A DNA stretch of 64,000 nucleotides from Symbiodinium natans (lineage: Eukaryota > Sar > Dinophyceae > Suessiales > Symbiodiniaceae), in assembly GCA_905221605.1 (NCBI GenBank), contig CAJNDS010002353.1, positions 206,857 through 270,856 on the forward strand. The letters run 5' to 3'. Below the pieces are notes generated by a model. That model was not told the DNA's origin and made no database searches. It saw only the letters and a list, made by a program, of their open reading frames with translations. Position numbers and translations under genes: made by a program. Below, piece after piece: positions 37,973 through 48,145 of the stretch; the stretch's first letter is position 1, and each line of letters begins with the position of its first letter.

Positions 37973-38578
37973 GTGGATCGGTTGATCCAGCATGTCGACC
38001 TAAGGAGTTTAGGCGACACCAGTGCGAGCCCCCACCCGCCGTTGGGGCGAGGACCGAAACTGGGCACGGTCCAAGCGTCCCAAGCTGCTGCGGCCAGCAG
38101 TGGCGCGGCGAGTTCCTCGACGGTTGTGCTGGCCCCTGCGGGCCGTGTCATGGCCGCGGGGGCCGCCCAACCTGTTACCCCTCCTAAGGCCGCGCCTAAG
38201 GCCAAAGGGCGTGCTTCAGGGGCTCCTAAGACTTCGATCGTTCCAGCGAAGCCCAAGGTGTACCCTAGGCGCAACGTCCCTGGCCCCAATGTCCTCGAGG
38301 CCGAAGACTCGCTCGAGGAAGAGGCAGCCCAAGAAGCTGAAGGTGTCGAGGAAGATAGTTCCAGCTCGGATCTTCCCGACACGCGGGCGCCTCAAGCCGC
38401 GGTCAAGGTGAAGGAGGACGAAGCTGGTGGGGCCCAGGCCGAGAGCACAGAGGAAGGATTCCTCGAAGGAGTACCTCGCGCGGTCCGAAGCTCTTCTGAG
38501 AGCGCAGAAGCTCCAGTCGAAGATGCTGGAGGTGGCGGGAACCGCGATGGTGAAGCTAGAAAAGATCACCAAGCGTGA
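37973..38578 (+). pseudogene. Acidic linker after Tpt1-like domain, copy 2 (frameshifted)
   Basis: Continues the linker of copy 1 in a shifted frame. A 29-base deletion at about 38470, bounded by a short CTCGA/CGA repeat, moves it back to the main frame. Confidence 0.6.
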
Positions 38579-41426
38579 GGAATCCCTCAAAACTCTGCGC
38601 CGTGAGGGAGAGAATCGGGCGGCCGGGGAAGGCGCCGACGGGGAAGAGGTGTCTGACGATGGTCAGGATGCCCCCGGGGGTGCGGGATCGAGCAGTTCCG
38701 CCAGGCCTTCAGGAGGCGGGACCGTCCAGTCCGCCCCGGCCCCAGAGGAGCCTCGCCCCAACGCTGACGGCCACTATGGATGCTCAGCTCCTGGATGCGG
38801 GCTGGCCTTTGAGTCGCTGGTGCAATACCACTTGCATCAGGCGGCCTGCCATGGCGCCTCTCTTCCGCCCAACCTGGGGATCAGCCCCTCCGCACCTCTT
38901 GACCCTTTTCGTCAAGACTGGCGGGGACGGTTGTTCCGCCGAGGAAAGGACGGTGAGTATGGGGAGGTGCCCATGCTCCGAGTGATTCGGTACCACAAAG
39001 CCAACGGGTACGATCACTCGAAGGTCCCGCTCCTGAAGAGAGGGGACCGAATCCAGCTTGAGGACGGATCGCACCACATTTATGGTGGTAGTCATCCACC
39101 GGGGTGGCTTCGCGATGACCCCGAGCTGGATCCCGCTCCAGAGAGTAGCGGTGGAGGGTCCACGCCCAAGAGCGAGCCCACGGAGGAGGCCGAGCCGGGA
39201 CCTCCGCGGGAGGCCGCTCCGCGCGGGCGGGCCCTCGAGCCGCCGACGAGCGACGTTCAGCAACGCCTTGCAGAGCGTCGTTCCAAGCGGGATTACTCGC
39301 CAGACCTGGTGACGCCTCTTGACGATCTCCATGCCCAGGAGATCGATTCCTTCTTCGCGGGCGACCCAGCCGCGGATAGCCTTGACGTCATTTTGATGCG
39401 CGCCGAGGTTCGCACTGAGTCCCACCTCAACGTTGGCCGGGAGCAAGAAGAGCCCCTGGTCAAGGAGGAACAGGAGGAGGAAGCTGAGGTTGTCAAGGAC
39501 GAGGAGGTCTCGGTTGAGATGGAGGCAGGCACCGCGGATGAGGCGGACGATGTCGCCCTCCCAGCCAACCGAGCCTACGTCGAAGGCCGCTTTTACCCCT
39601 ACGGCAGCTGGCGGTGCTTCTTCTGCGAAGCCATCAACCCGGTTACCGAGGACCAGTGCCTCACCACGCACGCGGGCGGCCCGAATGCGGGCGCCCCGTG
39701 CGACGGCCGATGGATCAACGGGATCGACATCGGGTGGTGGGAGGTAGATCCTCAAACCGCGCCAGAGCAATGGAGGCGGAGGTTTTCTGCCGAAGAGCTT
39801 GAAGAACAACAGGCGCGGGCGGATGCCGCGAGGCTTCTCAGCGATGAGGAACTCGCTGAAGCCCTCCAGGCGGCCGAGGAGGCGCAGGCGGCCGAGCGCG
39901 CCAAGAAGCGAGAGCGGCGCCAGGCGGAGAAGGCGGAGCGCGATGATCACATCAGCGAGGCGCTCCGCATAGCAGGGTGGCAGTGCCCTAACTGCTATGA
40001 ATGGAACCTTTCATTCAGGCAGCTGTGCTTTCGCTGCAGCACCCCTCTCCGTTTGGCAGAGGTCGTCTCTCGCGGGATCCCTGATCCGCGGCGTGGCGAA
40101 GAGAGGGACTCGGGCTCCGAAAGCAGCCAGGACGAGCTGGAGTACGAGATCCTTCTGGCCAATCGTGCGATGGACCAAGAAACCATCCAACCTCTTCTTA
40201 GAAACAAACACAAGAAGAGGGGCGGCAAGCGACGTCGCGAAGAGGCGACGTACGGCAAGGGCCGCGACCCTTGGAGTGCTTGGGCAGACGCCCGTGGCAA
40301 GGGCCAGGGCAAGCCGAAGGGCAGAGGCAAGTCCGATGCCAAGGGCAAGCCCAAGGGGAGGGGCAGGTACGCCTGGGGCGCTTACGCCGCGGGCATAGTT
40401 GCCGCGCTCCAACCCCGCCCAAGCACAAGCTGGGTCCCAGCCTTCCCGTGCGGGTCGGCCCGGCCGCCGCCAAGTGTTCCGCTTCCGCCGCGGACCCCCT
40501 TTTTCCTGGGTCGCGGGCTCCTCAATCGGTTGATGCACGCCCTCAACGGGAACATCAACGGCTGGTGGGGCCTGGCGGCTGCAGCGTCGGCGCCGATTGC
40601 CTTGCAGTTGCACCGCGGGGTTGTGCATGTTGTCGAGGACTCCATGCACGCGGTTGCAACAATTTCGGCCGACGTTGTCGAGGAAATCGGTCATGGGGCC
40701 AGGCGGACCGTGTGGGTCGCCGGAACAGCCATCACGCTGGTAGTAGTGATCTTGTGCAGCGCTGTTCTGTGGTACGTGAGTCGTGCCGTTGCCAATCGCA
40801 TTGCGCATCTGCGACATGGCAACACCGCGGCCCCTGAGGCGCGGCTGTCTCAACTCCTTGGCTCTGAAGCGACGTTTGAGGTCGCGAGCACTAAGAAAGG
40901 GGTGACCCATAAAGTTTGGGTGCACCTCAAGGAGGAGACAGCTGCCTGTGGCTGTCGTGCTTACCTAGCAGAGGGACGTTGCGGGCATTGCGATGCCGCA
41001 ATGGACACCGCTCGATCCCTAGGGTTTTGCACGCGGCCCAGCGAGGCGCGGGTCCTGCGCTCACAGACTCCATTCGGAGTACCGCCTCCGAAGCCCTGGC
41101 TAAGGGTAAGGTTGTGTTGGGTTTGGGGAACAGTGAAGGATGTTTCTCCCAACTTGCGGCCAAGAGCCGCGGGCTCTCCTGCTTTCAGGGGCTCGCGGGT
41201 CGTGACCTGGCCGCGGCCCCAGCAGATGGAGCGAGCGCAGCCCACGCACAGTCCGGCTTCGTGCAACGTGCCGCCACTGCCACTGTGGCGCGCACACCCA
41301 GCCGGAGGAACAAGGGCCCAGTCCCCGCTAGGAGTTCTCCAGTCAAAGAAGCGGAATTCCTTGCGGGCGGGCCGTACGTTCAGGCCGCCCAAACGCTGCT
41401 TGGGTCTGGAGCAGCAGAGGATGTGA
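38427..41426 (+). CDS. Zinc-finger, membrane and SWIM segment, copy 2
   Basis: 999 codons join the C2H2 finger, both RanBP2-type fingers, the Lys/Gly-rich tail, the hydrophobic helix and the SWIM CGC-X8-CGH in one frame. This shows they belong to one protein, which copy 1 does not. After one lost T at about 41025 the last 130 codons are out of frame. The first dozen codons, before the deletion point at about 38467, are also not the native frame. Confidence 0.8.
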   Translation: MGPRPRAQRKDSSKEYLARSEALLRAQKLQSKMLEVAGTAMVKLEKITKREESLKTLRREGENRAAGEGADGEEVSDDGQDAPGGAGSSSSARPSGGGTVQSAPAPEEPRPNADGHYGCSAPGCGLAFESLVQYHLHQAACHGASLPPNLGISPSAPLDPFRQDWRGRLFRRGKDGEYGEVPMLRVIRYHKANGYDHSKVPLLKRGDRIQLEDGSHHIYGGSHPPGWLRDDPELDPAPESSGGGSTPKSEPTEEAEPGPPREAAPRGRALEPPTSDVQQRLAERRSKRDYSPDLVTPLDDLHAQEIDSFFAGDPAADSLDVILMRAEVRTESHLNVGREQEEPLVKEEQEEEAEVVKDEEVSVEMEAGTADEADDVALPANRAYVEGRFYPYGSWRCFFCEAINPVTEDQCLTTHAGGPNAGAPCDGRWINGIDIGWWEVDPQTAPEQWRRRFSAEELEEQQARADAARLLSDEELAEALQAAEEAQAAERAKKRERRQAEKAERDDHISEALRIAGWQCPNCYEWNLSFRQLCFRCSTPLRLAEVVSRGIPDPRRGEERDSGSESSQDELEYEILLANRAMDQETIQPLLRNKHKKRGGKRRREEATYGKGRDPWSAWADARGKGQGKPKGRGKSDAKGKPKGRGRYAWGAYAAGIVAALQPRPSTSWVPAFPCGSARPPPSVPLPPRTPFFLGRGLLNRLMHALNGNINGWWGLAAAASAPIALQLHRGVVHVVEDSMHAVATISADVVEEIGHGARRTVWVAGTAITLVVVILCSAVLWYVSRAVANRIAHLRHGNTAAPEARLSQLLGSEATFEVASTKKGVTHKVWVHLKEETAACGCRAYLAEGRCGHCDAAMDTARSLGFCTRPSEARVLRSQTPFGVPPPKPWLRVRLCWVWGTVKDVSPNLRPRAAGSPAFRGSRVVTWPRPQQMERAQPTHSPASCNVPPLPLWRAHPAGGTRAQSPLGVLQSKKRNSLRAGRTFRPPKRCLGLEQQRM

Positions 41427-41971
41427 TCTACATCCGGGCGTACAGCTTAGATTGCCCATCCTGCATCGAGGCAATCGAAGCGTCGCTTAGCAAGGGCGCA
41501 GGCGTTCGGATTGTCGCCGACATGGGACAATGCCACCGCACCAAGCTGCAGTGGCAAGCGTTGAAACGCTTGGCGGCTGCAGGCGCCGAGGTGAAGGTGG
41601 GTTGCGGCTCATCCGTGCGCGACGCCTATGCTCGCGACGGCCGCGGGGCTAAAGTAGGTACCGGTATCCAAGGGCTTCACCATGCCAAGGCCCTTTGCCG
41701 ACTGCGGCCTGATGGCGCGGTGGTGCTGATTGGGAGCCTCAATTTTACCACAAGCAGCAAAGCCAATGCGGAGGCAGGGCTTAGGCTTGAGGTCCCCAAG
41801 ACGCACCCGGTCGCGCAGTCCTACATTGAGGATTTCCAGAGGGTGTCGGCTGAGGCATTCTCCCTCGATGAGGCGGTCGCAAGGCGCCCTCAGTTGGAGC
41901 GAGCCAGTAGTTCCAACGTTGCTGGCAACGCCACTCGTGCCCCCAACACTGCTCCACAGGGTATCGAGTAG
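41030..41971 (+). CDS. SWIM-distal linker and PLD-type nuclease domain, copy 2
   Basis: This frame carries the Ala/Ser-rich linker directly into the HKD domain (HHAKALC, then GSLNFTTSS), which copy 1 breaks near 25200. The active-site residues match copy 1; Leu to Arg and Ala to Pro changes lie nearby. It ends at the same TAG before the 3' UTR. Confidence 0.8.
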   Translation, partial: HAAQRGAGPALTDSIRSTASEALAKGKVVLGLGNSEGCFSQLAAKSRGLSCFQGLAGRDLAAAPADGASAAHAQSGFVQRAATATVARTPSRRNKGPVPARSSPVKEAEFLAGGPYVQAAQTLLGSGAAEDVIYIRAYSLDCPSCIEAIEASLSKGAGVRIVADMGQCHRTKLQWQALKRLAAAGAEVKVGCGSSVRDAYARDGRGAKVGTGIQGLHHAKALCRLRPDGAVVLIGSLNFTTSSKANAEAGLRLEVPKTHPVAQSYIEDFQRVSAEAFSLDEAVARRPQLERASSSNVAGNATRAPNTAPQGIE

Positions 41972-42659
41972 GCTGCGGCCAGTCGGCGCGGCGTGGTAAG
42001 CATCCACGCATTATCAGAGCAGGCGTTGCAGCACGGCACGTTGCTTCGCCAACCTTTTGCATTTTCTTTTGCTTGACTGCGGGCGAAAAGCCGCGGCAGG
42101 TTGGAAACCTGCCCATTTTGCATTCCCCGCACCTTTCTCCTCCGCCCTGCCTGTGGCCCCTCGTGCTGAGGGTGCTCTTTTGCAGGTGCTGCGGACCGTG
42201 TCCTGGTCGCGGCAATGCGCTCGCCGAAGCGCGTGTGAGCTGCATTGCCTGCGGCACAAGCCATGTGCGCGGCTCTCGCTGAGTCTGGTAGCCCGTAGGG
42301 TAGTTCCGGATAGGTGAGTAGCCGTAGCCGTAGCTTAGGACCGGTAGTGTACAGTGTACCATTTGTACCATAGCTTGCACTAGCAGCACAAAGACCTGCC
42401 CAGTACTCTGGAGCCTCGCCTGTCTGCACAAAGGTGAGAGCTCGCGACTTGGGGTGGTTTAGGGTCGTGAATGGTTGCTGTCGTCGTGCGTCCGTCCGGT
42501 AGTGCGGGCTGCCGCCCAAGCCGCATGCCAATGCTCATGATGTGCGGGCTCTACCAGGGTCGCACGCGACACCCTCGCCCTACCCCATTTGCCGCGTTGC
42601 GGAAGTGCTTGCCGCACTATGAGCTCTTGGTGAGCCGGAAGCCTCGGCTGAGGGGCGAA

Positions 42660-42953
42660 TGTGAGCAGGTCAAAGCATGCATGGAGTGCTTGCTTAGTGC
42701 TAGTGCAGCTTGTTGTTTTCCCTTGCATGTGTAGTTTTGCAATTCGTAACAATGACAATGTTTTGGCTCAAGTACCGAGCTTGTGCCTTTGAGCACGGTA
42801 GAGTCGTACAGTAGCTCCTAGGTTGCTGTGCGGTCCGACCGGACGCACTCAGGCGTAGCTGCACAAGTGCTTGGACTCGCGAAGTCGTAAAACAGCGTGA
42901 CCGGGCTGTGATTGCATTGGCTTAGTGCAAGTCCAGTGCTGGTCGACTTCACA
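42660..42953 (+). repeat. 3' LTR, copy 2
   Basis: 294 bp. It differs from the 5' LTR of copy 1 at three bases, two of them at the leader-like site (AATGACAATGTTTTGG), so the spliced-leader match starts one base later. The following bases are GTCTATATAT. Confidence 0.95.
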
Positions 42954-43300
42954 GTCTATATATATATATATATATGTATATGTGATATCATTAAACAATA
43001 CTAATAAGGGGATTCTGTTCTATTTAGGGGTATAGAAGGGGTACCCCTTTTTTATTGGGAATACCCATATATATGTATGAATAATAATAATAATAACAAT
43101 AATAATAACAATAAAAATAATAATAGCAATAATAGTAATAGTAGTAATAATAATACTAATCATAGTAACGCTATAATATATAAGCAGGCAATTTGTGTTG
43201 ATCATACCATGTATGTGTATATATATATATGGTGCAGCGCCCCACCCCCCCCCCCCCCCCCTCCCCAGGGTACCCCCCCCCCCCCCCCATGGCCCGGGTG
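42954..43300. repeat. TA and AAT microsatellites and C-runs
   Basis: TA repeat, a short unique stretch, an AAT-type run at 43078-43160 and C homopolymers at 43242-43290. No gene is seen. Confidence 0.9.
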
Positions 43301-43582
43301 TGGGTTGAGGGTTTAGGGTTTAGGGTTTAGGACTAGGGTTTAAGGTTTAGGGTTTAGGGTTTAGGGTTTAGGGTTTAGATACTATGTAAGGTATGTTGCA
43401 TGCTTATTGGTTGTTGTTCTCATTGTTATTCGTCTTCGTGTTTGTTTCTATTGTTTCTATACTGTGTCTATAACTCGTCATACGGAAGTCCTCCTTTGAC
43501 CCTGAACCCTAAACCCTAAACCCTAAACCCCTAAACCCTAAACCCTGAACCCTAAACCCTAAACCCCGAAACCCCTAAACCC

Positions 43583-43680
43583 TGAAGTGCCCTCTTAAGC
43601 CAGCGCACGTCCCACTTCAGAGCTTCGACCGTGTCGTCGCCCTCCCAGTCGAGGTCCTCCGTGAATTCTTTCGCGCGCAC
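43583..43680 (-). CDS. Candidate exon, first of a duplicated pair
   Basis: On the minus strand about 32 codons include EFTEDLDWEGDDTVEALKWD and end RWLKRAL. A second copy at 44501-44592 keeps the frame with about six amino-acid changes, the pattern expected of coding sequence. CCCTAAA units lie left and G-rich units right on the plus strand. No family is recognised. Confidence 0.5.
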
Positions 43681-43787
43681 GCGAGCGCTGGGACTTGTTG
43701 ACTTGTTGTAGGGTTTAAGGGTTTTGGGGTTCTCCAGAGGGTTCAGGGCTTCATGTTTTAGAGGGTTCAGGGTGTAGGGCTTCTTCA

Positions 43788-44300
<513 letters not shown>

Positions 44301-44500
44301 GTATTAAAATGCATCGTATATATGATACTTCTTATGATACATTAAACTACATGCATATAGTATTGCACGTTTCCTACGACGATGACTGTTGTTATCATCG
44401 TTATTCTGTATTTAAAAAATGTCTAGAAATGGTGTCCTACCCTAAACCCTAAACCCTAAACCCTAAACCCTAAACCCTAAACCCCTAAACCCTAAACCCT

Positions 44501-44592
44501 GAAGTGCCCTCTTAAGCCGGCGCACGTCCCACTTGAGAGCTTGGACCGTGTCGTCGCCCGCCCAGTCGAGGTCCTCTGTGGCTCTTTTTTAC
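44501..44592 (-). CDS. Candidate exon, second of a duplicated pair
   Basis: Minus-strand copy of the exon at 43583-43680 (TEDLDWAGDDTVQALKWDVR, then LKRAL). The flanking CCCTAAA block and the GAAGTGCCCTCTTAAG border are also duplicated, so the unit was copied with part of its array. A CG-rich alternating run lies on its upstream side. Confidence 0.5.
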
Positions 44593-45112
44593 GCGCGCAC
44601 GCGCGCGCGCGTGTGCGGGGATGGGTTGGAGGGTTTGGGTTTAGGGTTGAGGGTTGAGGGTTGAGGGGTTAAGGTTGTAGGGTGCTCCAGAGCTCCAGAG
44701 GGCTTAGGGCTTCGGCTTGTGGAGGGTTTAGAGGTTTTGGGTTCTCCAGAGGGTTTAGGGCTTCAGGTTTTGGAGGGTTTTGGGTGCAGGGGTTCTTTGA
44801 AGGATTTAGGGCTTCAGGTTCCGGAGGCTTTAGGGTGTTTCTCAGGGTCTGTGCTCTAGAGGGGTTTGAGGGGATTTGGGGTTCTTCTGCTTAGTGGGAG
44901 AGTGGTGCGCGTTTGGGTTTAAGCTTAGGGTTTAGAACCTATAGTACCCCCCCCCAAATAAAACACAAAACCGCAACCATATATATATATATGTACATAT
45001 ATATATATATATATGTATATATTTTTTAAGATAATGTATATATATATATATGTATGGTGTATGCACCAAAAACCCCCAAACCCCCAGCCCCTAAACCCTA
45101 AACCCTAAACCC

Positions 45113-45178
45113 TTGGGAGGAACACCACCAGTCCGGCTTCGCGTTCACGGCATGCTTTGGCAAGCAATCAGGATCGAC
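45113..45178 (-). CDS. Candidate exon, unknown protein
   Basis: After a TTTGCTGCAG acceptor the minus strand encodes VDPDCLPKHAVNAKPDWWC. CCCTAAA lies left and TTTAGGG right. It follows 45349-45399 on the same strand and may belong to the same gene. Confidence 0.45.
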
Positions 45179-45234
45179 CTGCAGCAAAGGGTTTAGGGCT
45201 TAGGGTTTAGGGAGGCTGGCTGAGGGGCCTAAAA

Positions 45235-45348
45235 CTTTGGTGCTTCGTAGGGAATGAGGGGAAATTTGGTACCTTACAGATATCCCTGAAAAGGGTATGT
45301 ATAGGTGGGGATATAGTGTACCTCATGCCCTCACTCCCCACCCAGAAC
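45235..45348 (-). mobile_element. Introner-like foldback element, family A
   Basis: On the minus strand it begins GTTCTGGGTGGGGAGTGAGG and ends CATTCCCTACGAAGCACCAAAG, the same inverted arms as 5987-6234. It directly follows the exon at 45349-45399. The exon-element pair mirrors that at 5921-6234. Confidence 0.6.
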
Positions 45349-45399
45349 CAGCAAGTGAAGTTTCTTACGGCTCAGAAGATTCGGTTTGCTCCGCAGACG
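45349..45399 (-). CDS. Candidate exon (RLRSK-type), paralogue of 5921-5986
   Basis: A CCCCAG acceptor is followed by exactly 17 codons (RLRSKPNLLSRKKLHLL) to a GT donor at the start of the foldback element. The paralogue at 5921-5986 shares most residues. If the foldback is removed at its AAAG end, the next codons would include an early stop, so this copy may end there or be decayed. Confidence 0.5.
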
Positions 45400-45686
45400 C
45401 TGGGGCCTATGGGTTGAGGGTTTAGGGTTCATAATGGGGTATTGAAGTCATTTAAGACTGTGCGGCTTTTTCTGGCCCTAAACCCTAAGCCGCAAAAGCC
45501 AAGGGGGGAGACACCCTAAGCCCTAAATCCTGAACCCTAAAACCTCAACACCCTCAACCCTAAACCCTAAACCCTAAACCCTCTACCCTCAACCCTAAAC
45601 CCTAGCCCTAAACCCTCAACCCTCAACCCTAAACCCTAAGCCCTAAACCCTAAACCCTAAACCCTAAACCCCCTCTGACCCCCTAC

Positions 45687-45764
45687 CAAGGCATGGGGAG
45701 CTGGGCGCCGAGCCGTGGCGATCTCCACGTCTCCATGCTTCCAAGCCGCATCCCGGAGCAGCCT
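45687..45764 (-). CDS. Candidate exon, unknown protein
   Basis: Between a CCCTACAG acceptor and a TTG|GTAGGG donor lie exactly 26 codons, phase 0 at both ends (RLLRDAAWKHGDVEIATARR, then PAPHAL). CCCTAAA lies left and a long TTTAGGG array right. It is upstream of 45349-45399 on the same strand. Confidence 0.55.
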
Positions 45765-45765
45765 C

Positions 45766-45915
45766 TGTAGGGTTTAGGGTTTAGGGTTTAGGGTTTAGGG
45801 TTTAGGGTTTAGGGTTTAGGGTTTAGGGTTTAGGGTTTAGGGTTTAGGGTTTAGGGTTTAGGGTTTAGGGTTTAGGGCTTAGGGCTTAGGGCTTGGGGCT
45901 TGGGGTTTAGGGTTT
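45766..45915 (+). repeat. (TTTAGGG)n array
   Basis: About twenty-one units, nearly perfect, immediately next to the exon at 45687-45764. Confidence 0.97.
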
Positions 45916-45938
45916 GGTTGTTTTGTTGTTGCTTTTTT

Positions 45939-45975
<37 letters not shown>

Positions 45976-46280
45976 CCTTTGTTTGTTGGGGGGGGGGGGG
46001 TTTTATGGTTTAGGGTCTAGGGTTTAGTGTTTTGGGTCCAGGCCTCGGGTGTTTGGGGTTTAGGGTCTGGTGGGGGCTCTTTGGGCTTCGGGTTTGTCAG
46101 CAGTCGAGAAGGGCTGCACAAGGGTTAGGGTTTAGGGTTGAGGGTTCAGGGTTCAGGGTTCAGGGTTTAGGCTTTAGGGTTTAGGGTTTAGAACCGGGGT
46201 TTGGGGTTTCGGGTTTGGGGGGTTTCGGGTAGAGGCTTTCCCTCAACCCTGGACCCTAAAGCCTGAGCCCGAAGCCCTTT

Positions 46281-46327
46281 GACTCTGAGTTTCAAGGAAC
46301 CAAGCAAGGTCGGCGGCGGCCGAAACC
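46281..46327 (-). CDS. Candidate short exon
   Basis: A TTCAG acceptor on the minus strand is followed by an open frame VSAAADLAWFLETQS. It is short, so chance is possible. Confidence 0.3.
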
Positions 46328-46534
46328 CTGAACCTTTAGGGTTTAGGGTCCAGGGTTTAGGGTTTAGGGTTCAGGGTTTAGCGCCTAAACCTGGGTTTAG
46401 AGGCTTTCGGGGCATAGGAGTTTAGGCTTTAGGGGGCTTCGAGGGCTTAGGGGGATCTTGTAATCAGGGTACCCCTTTTCGGGGTTGGTTACCTTTGAAC
46501 CAAAAAATAAGGGGAAAAGGGTATAACACTGCCC

Positions 46535-46590
46535 CAAGAGCCCCATATCCCCTAACTGGGGAATATTGCTTAATTTATATTGAAATCCTT
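46535..46590. mobile_element. Fragment of foldback family C
   Basis: AAGAGCCCCATATCCCCTAA and GGGGAATATTGCTTAATTTA match one arm and interior of the elements at 60246-60348 and 56379-56472. Confidence 0.5.
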
Positions 46591-46847
46591 CATACGATAA
46601 CCCTATACCCTAAACCCTAAACCCTAGACCCCTGAAGCCCCAACACCCCTCATCCCCCCAAGGACCCCCAAGCCCTAAACTCCTATGCCTCTTCAGCCTC
46701 TAAACCCAAGGTGTAGGGTTTGGGTTTGGGGTTTAGGGTTCAGGGTTCGGGGTTCGGGGTTTCGGGTTCAGGGTTCAGGGTTCAGGGTTCAGGGTTCAGG
46801 GTTCAGGGTTTAGGGTTTAGGGTTTAGGGTTTAGGGTTTAGGGTTAC

Positions 46848-46924
46848 GGTGAGGAATTGCTGCCGGGGCGCTGATAGCCCTGGTCGTCGCTGGGCACGAG
46901 GGCCAAGATGGCGAAGAGCTGGAC
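46848..46924 (-). CDS. Candidate exon, unknown protein
   Basis: A GGCAG acceptor and a CC|GTAACC donor bound 25 codons plus two bases (VQLFAILALVPSDDQGYQRP). The composition is protein-like; no family is recognised. Both flanks are TTTAGGG on the plus strand. Confidence 0.5.
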
Positions 46925-47099
46925 CTGCCAGTGCGGGGAATTTAGGAGGCCTTAGGGTTTAGGGTTTAGGGCTCTGAAATCCTGAGCCTTACAGCCCTAA
47001 ACAACAAGCGAGAAAAAAAGGACAGGACACCAGACCTAATACTCGCAGAGCCCCACAGCCTCCCCTCAACCCGAACGAGCGCTATGGATGGTTCATTCT

Positions 47100-47473
47100 T
47101 TTTCACTTTAGGGTTTAGAGTTTAGAGTTTAGATTAGAGTTTCGAGTTTAAAGTAGAGGTAGGTTCTCTGAATTAGGGTCGCTTTTGGGGGGGGTCCTCT
47201 TTTATAAGGTTGCCGTACTATATGGGGACCCGAAAAGGGACCTAATTCAGAGAATCGTGATTATATCGGGATAGCACTGGTAGTGGTTGCCCTAAACTTG
47301 GCCCTAAACCCCAAACCCCAAGCCCTAAAACCCTAACCCCTAAGCCCTAAACCCTAAGCCCTAAACCCTAAGCCCGAAACCCTAAACCCTAAACCCTAAA
47401 CCCAGCGGACCGCTCCTGGCAGGGCGTCGCCGGCCGGAAGCGAAGGAGTTCCTGCCCTGGCTTTCGAGGCTCA

Positions 47474-47500
<27 letters not shown>
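47100..47500. repeat. Foldback-like island, C-strand arrays and a G-run
   Basis: Holds a TTTAGAG-type run, a short inverted segment (about 47182-47250, related to CCTTTT/AAAAGGG elements near 46462 and 58331), CCCTAAA/CCCTAAG units and a 37-base G-run at 47466. No convincing gene; the island 47403-47465 is open on both strands. Confidence 0.7.
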
Positions 47501-47504
<4 letters not shown>

Positions 47505-47633
47505 GGGATTAGGGTTTAGGGTTTAGGGTTCAGGGTTCAGGGTTCAGGGTTCAGGGTTTAGGGTTTAGGGTTTCCGCTATGGCTTTTCATCTTTTTTGGG
47601 CTTTAGGCTTTAGGGCTTCGGGTTGTGCCAGCT

Positions 47634-47746
47634 TGCAGAAGGAGGGCACCAGGCTCGCAGGACTTGATCCTTTGCTCCAGCATGCAAAAACACAGATAGT
47701 CTGCATCATGAAGTGCGCAGTCTGGGTGTGGGACAAGCTTACAAGT
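47634..47746. other. Exon-like island, strand unresolved
   Basis: Plus strand: CTTGCAG acceptor then KEGTRLAGLDPLLQHAKTQ. Minus strand: a fully open frame beginning LVPHPDCALHDADYLCFCML. Both read well, so I do not choose. Confidence 0.35.
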
Positions 47747-47922
47747 AACCCTAAACCCTAAACCCTAAACCCTAAACCCTAAACCCTAAAAAGTATATAC
47801 TACAACGTGCAGGTTGCAGTATCGCTCCCTTAGCTAGGAAGCAAAGACCCTGACTCCCAAGCCCCACACATGGCAGGTTGCAGAACCCCCTGAATACACG
47901 GGCAGAACCCCCCCTAAAATTG

Positions 47923-48061
47923 TACTTGAAGGTTCATGGTACTTATTAACCAATGATAACTGCACTTATGACTGTACTTATAAGCCCCTTAAGTGCCCTG
48001 ATAGAGTGATAGTTTGGGTTATAAGTACAGTTATAATTGGTTACTAAGTACCATGAACCCC
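47923..48061. mobile_element. Foldback element, family B
   Basis: Arms TTCATGGTACTTATTAACCA and TTGGTTACTAAGTACCATGA are inverted repeats and match the element at 6503-6648. Interior about 50 bp. Confidence 0.7.
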
Positions 48062-48145
48062 CAAAATTGGCAAATGGAGCCGCCAGCCAGGGCCTGCAGA
48101 GAAAGAGTTTACAGGTTTCCAGGCTCATGCATACTAGGGACTAGG

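Larger units (their letters stand above)
27336..42953 (+). mobile_element. Giant LTR retrotransposon, copy 2 (5' end lost in gap)
   Basis: It aligns to copy 1 from position 11092 onward with an offset of about 16,236 and only scattered differences. Its 3' LTR is followed by GTCT, the same four bases that precede the 5' LTR of copy 1. Copy-specific lesions are two single-base losses in the CCCH fingers, a 10-base duplication at about 34035 and a 10-base loss at about 34332 (which together restore frame), changes at about 37945, a 29-base loss at about 38470, and one lost T at about 41025. It is intact across the copy-1 lesions at 14330, 24190 and 25200. Confidence 0.93.

Noticed and set aside
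45205-45420. Plus-strand exon pair around the foldback at 45235-45348 that also joins in frame
   Set aside because: The paralogue at 5921-6234 shows that the conserved frame is on the minus strand here.
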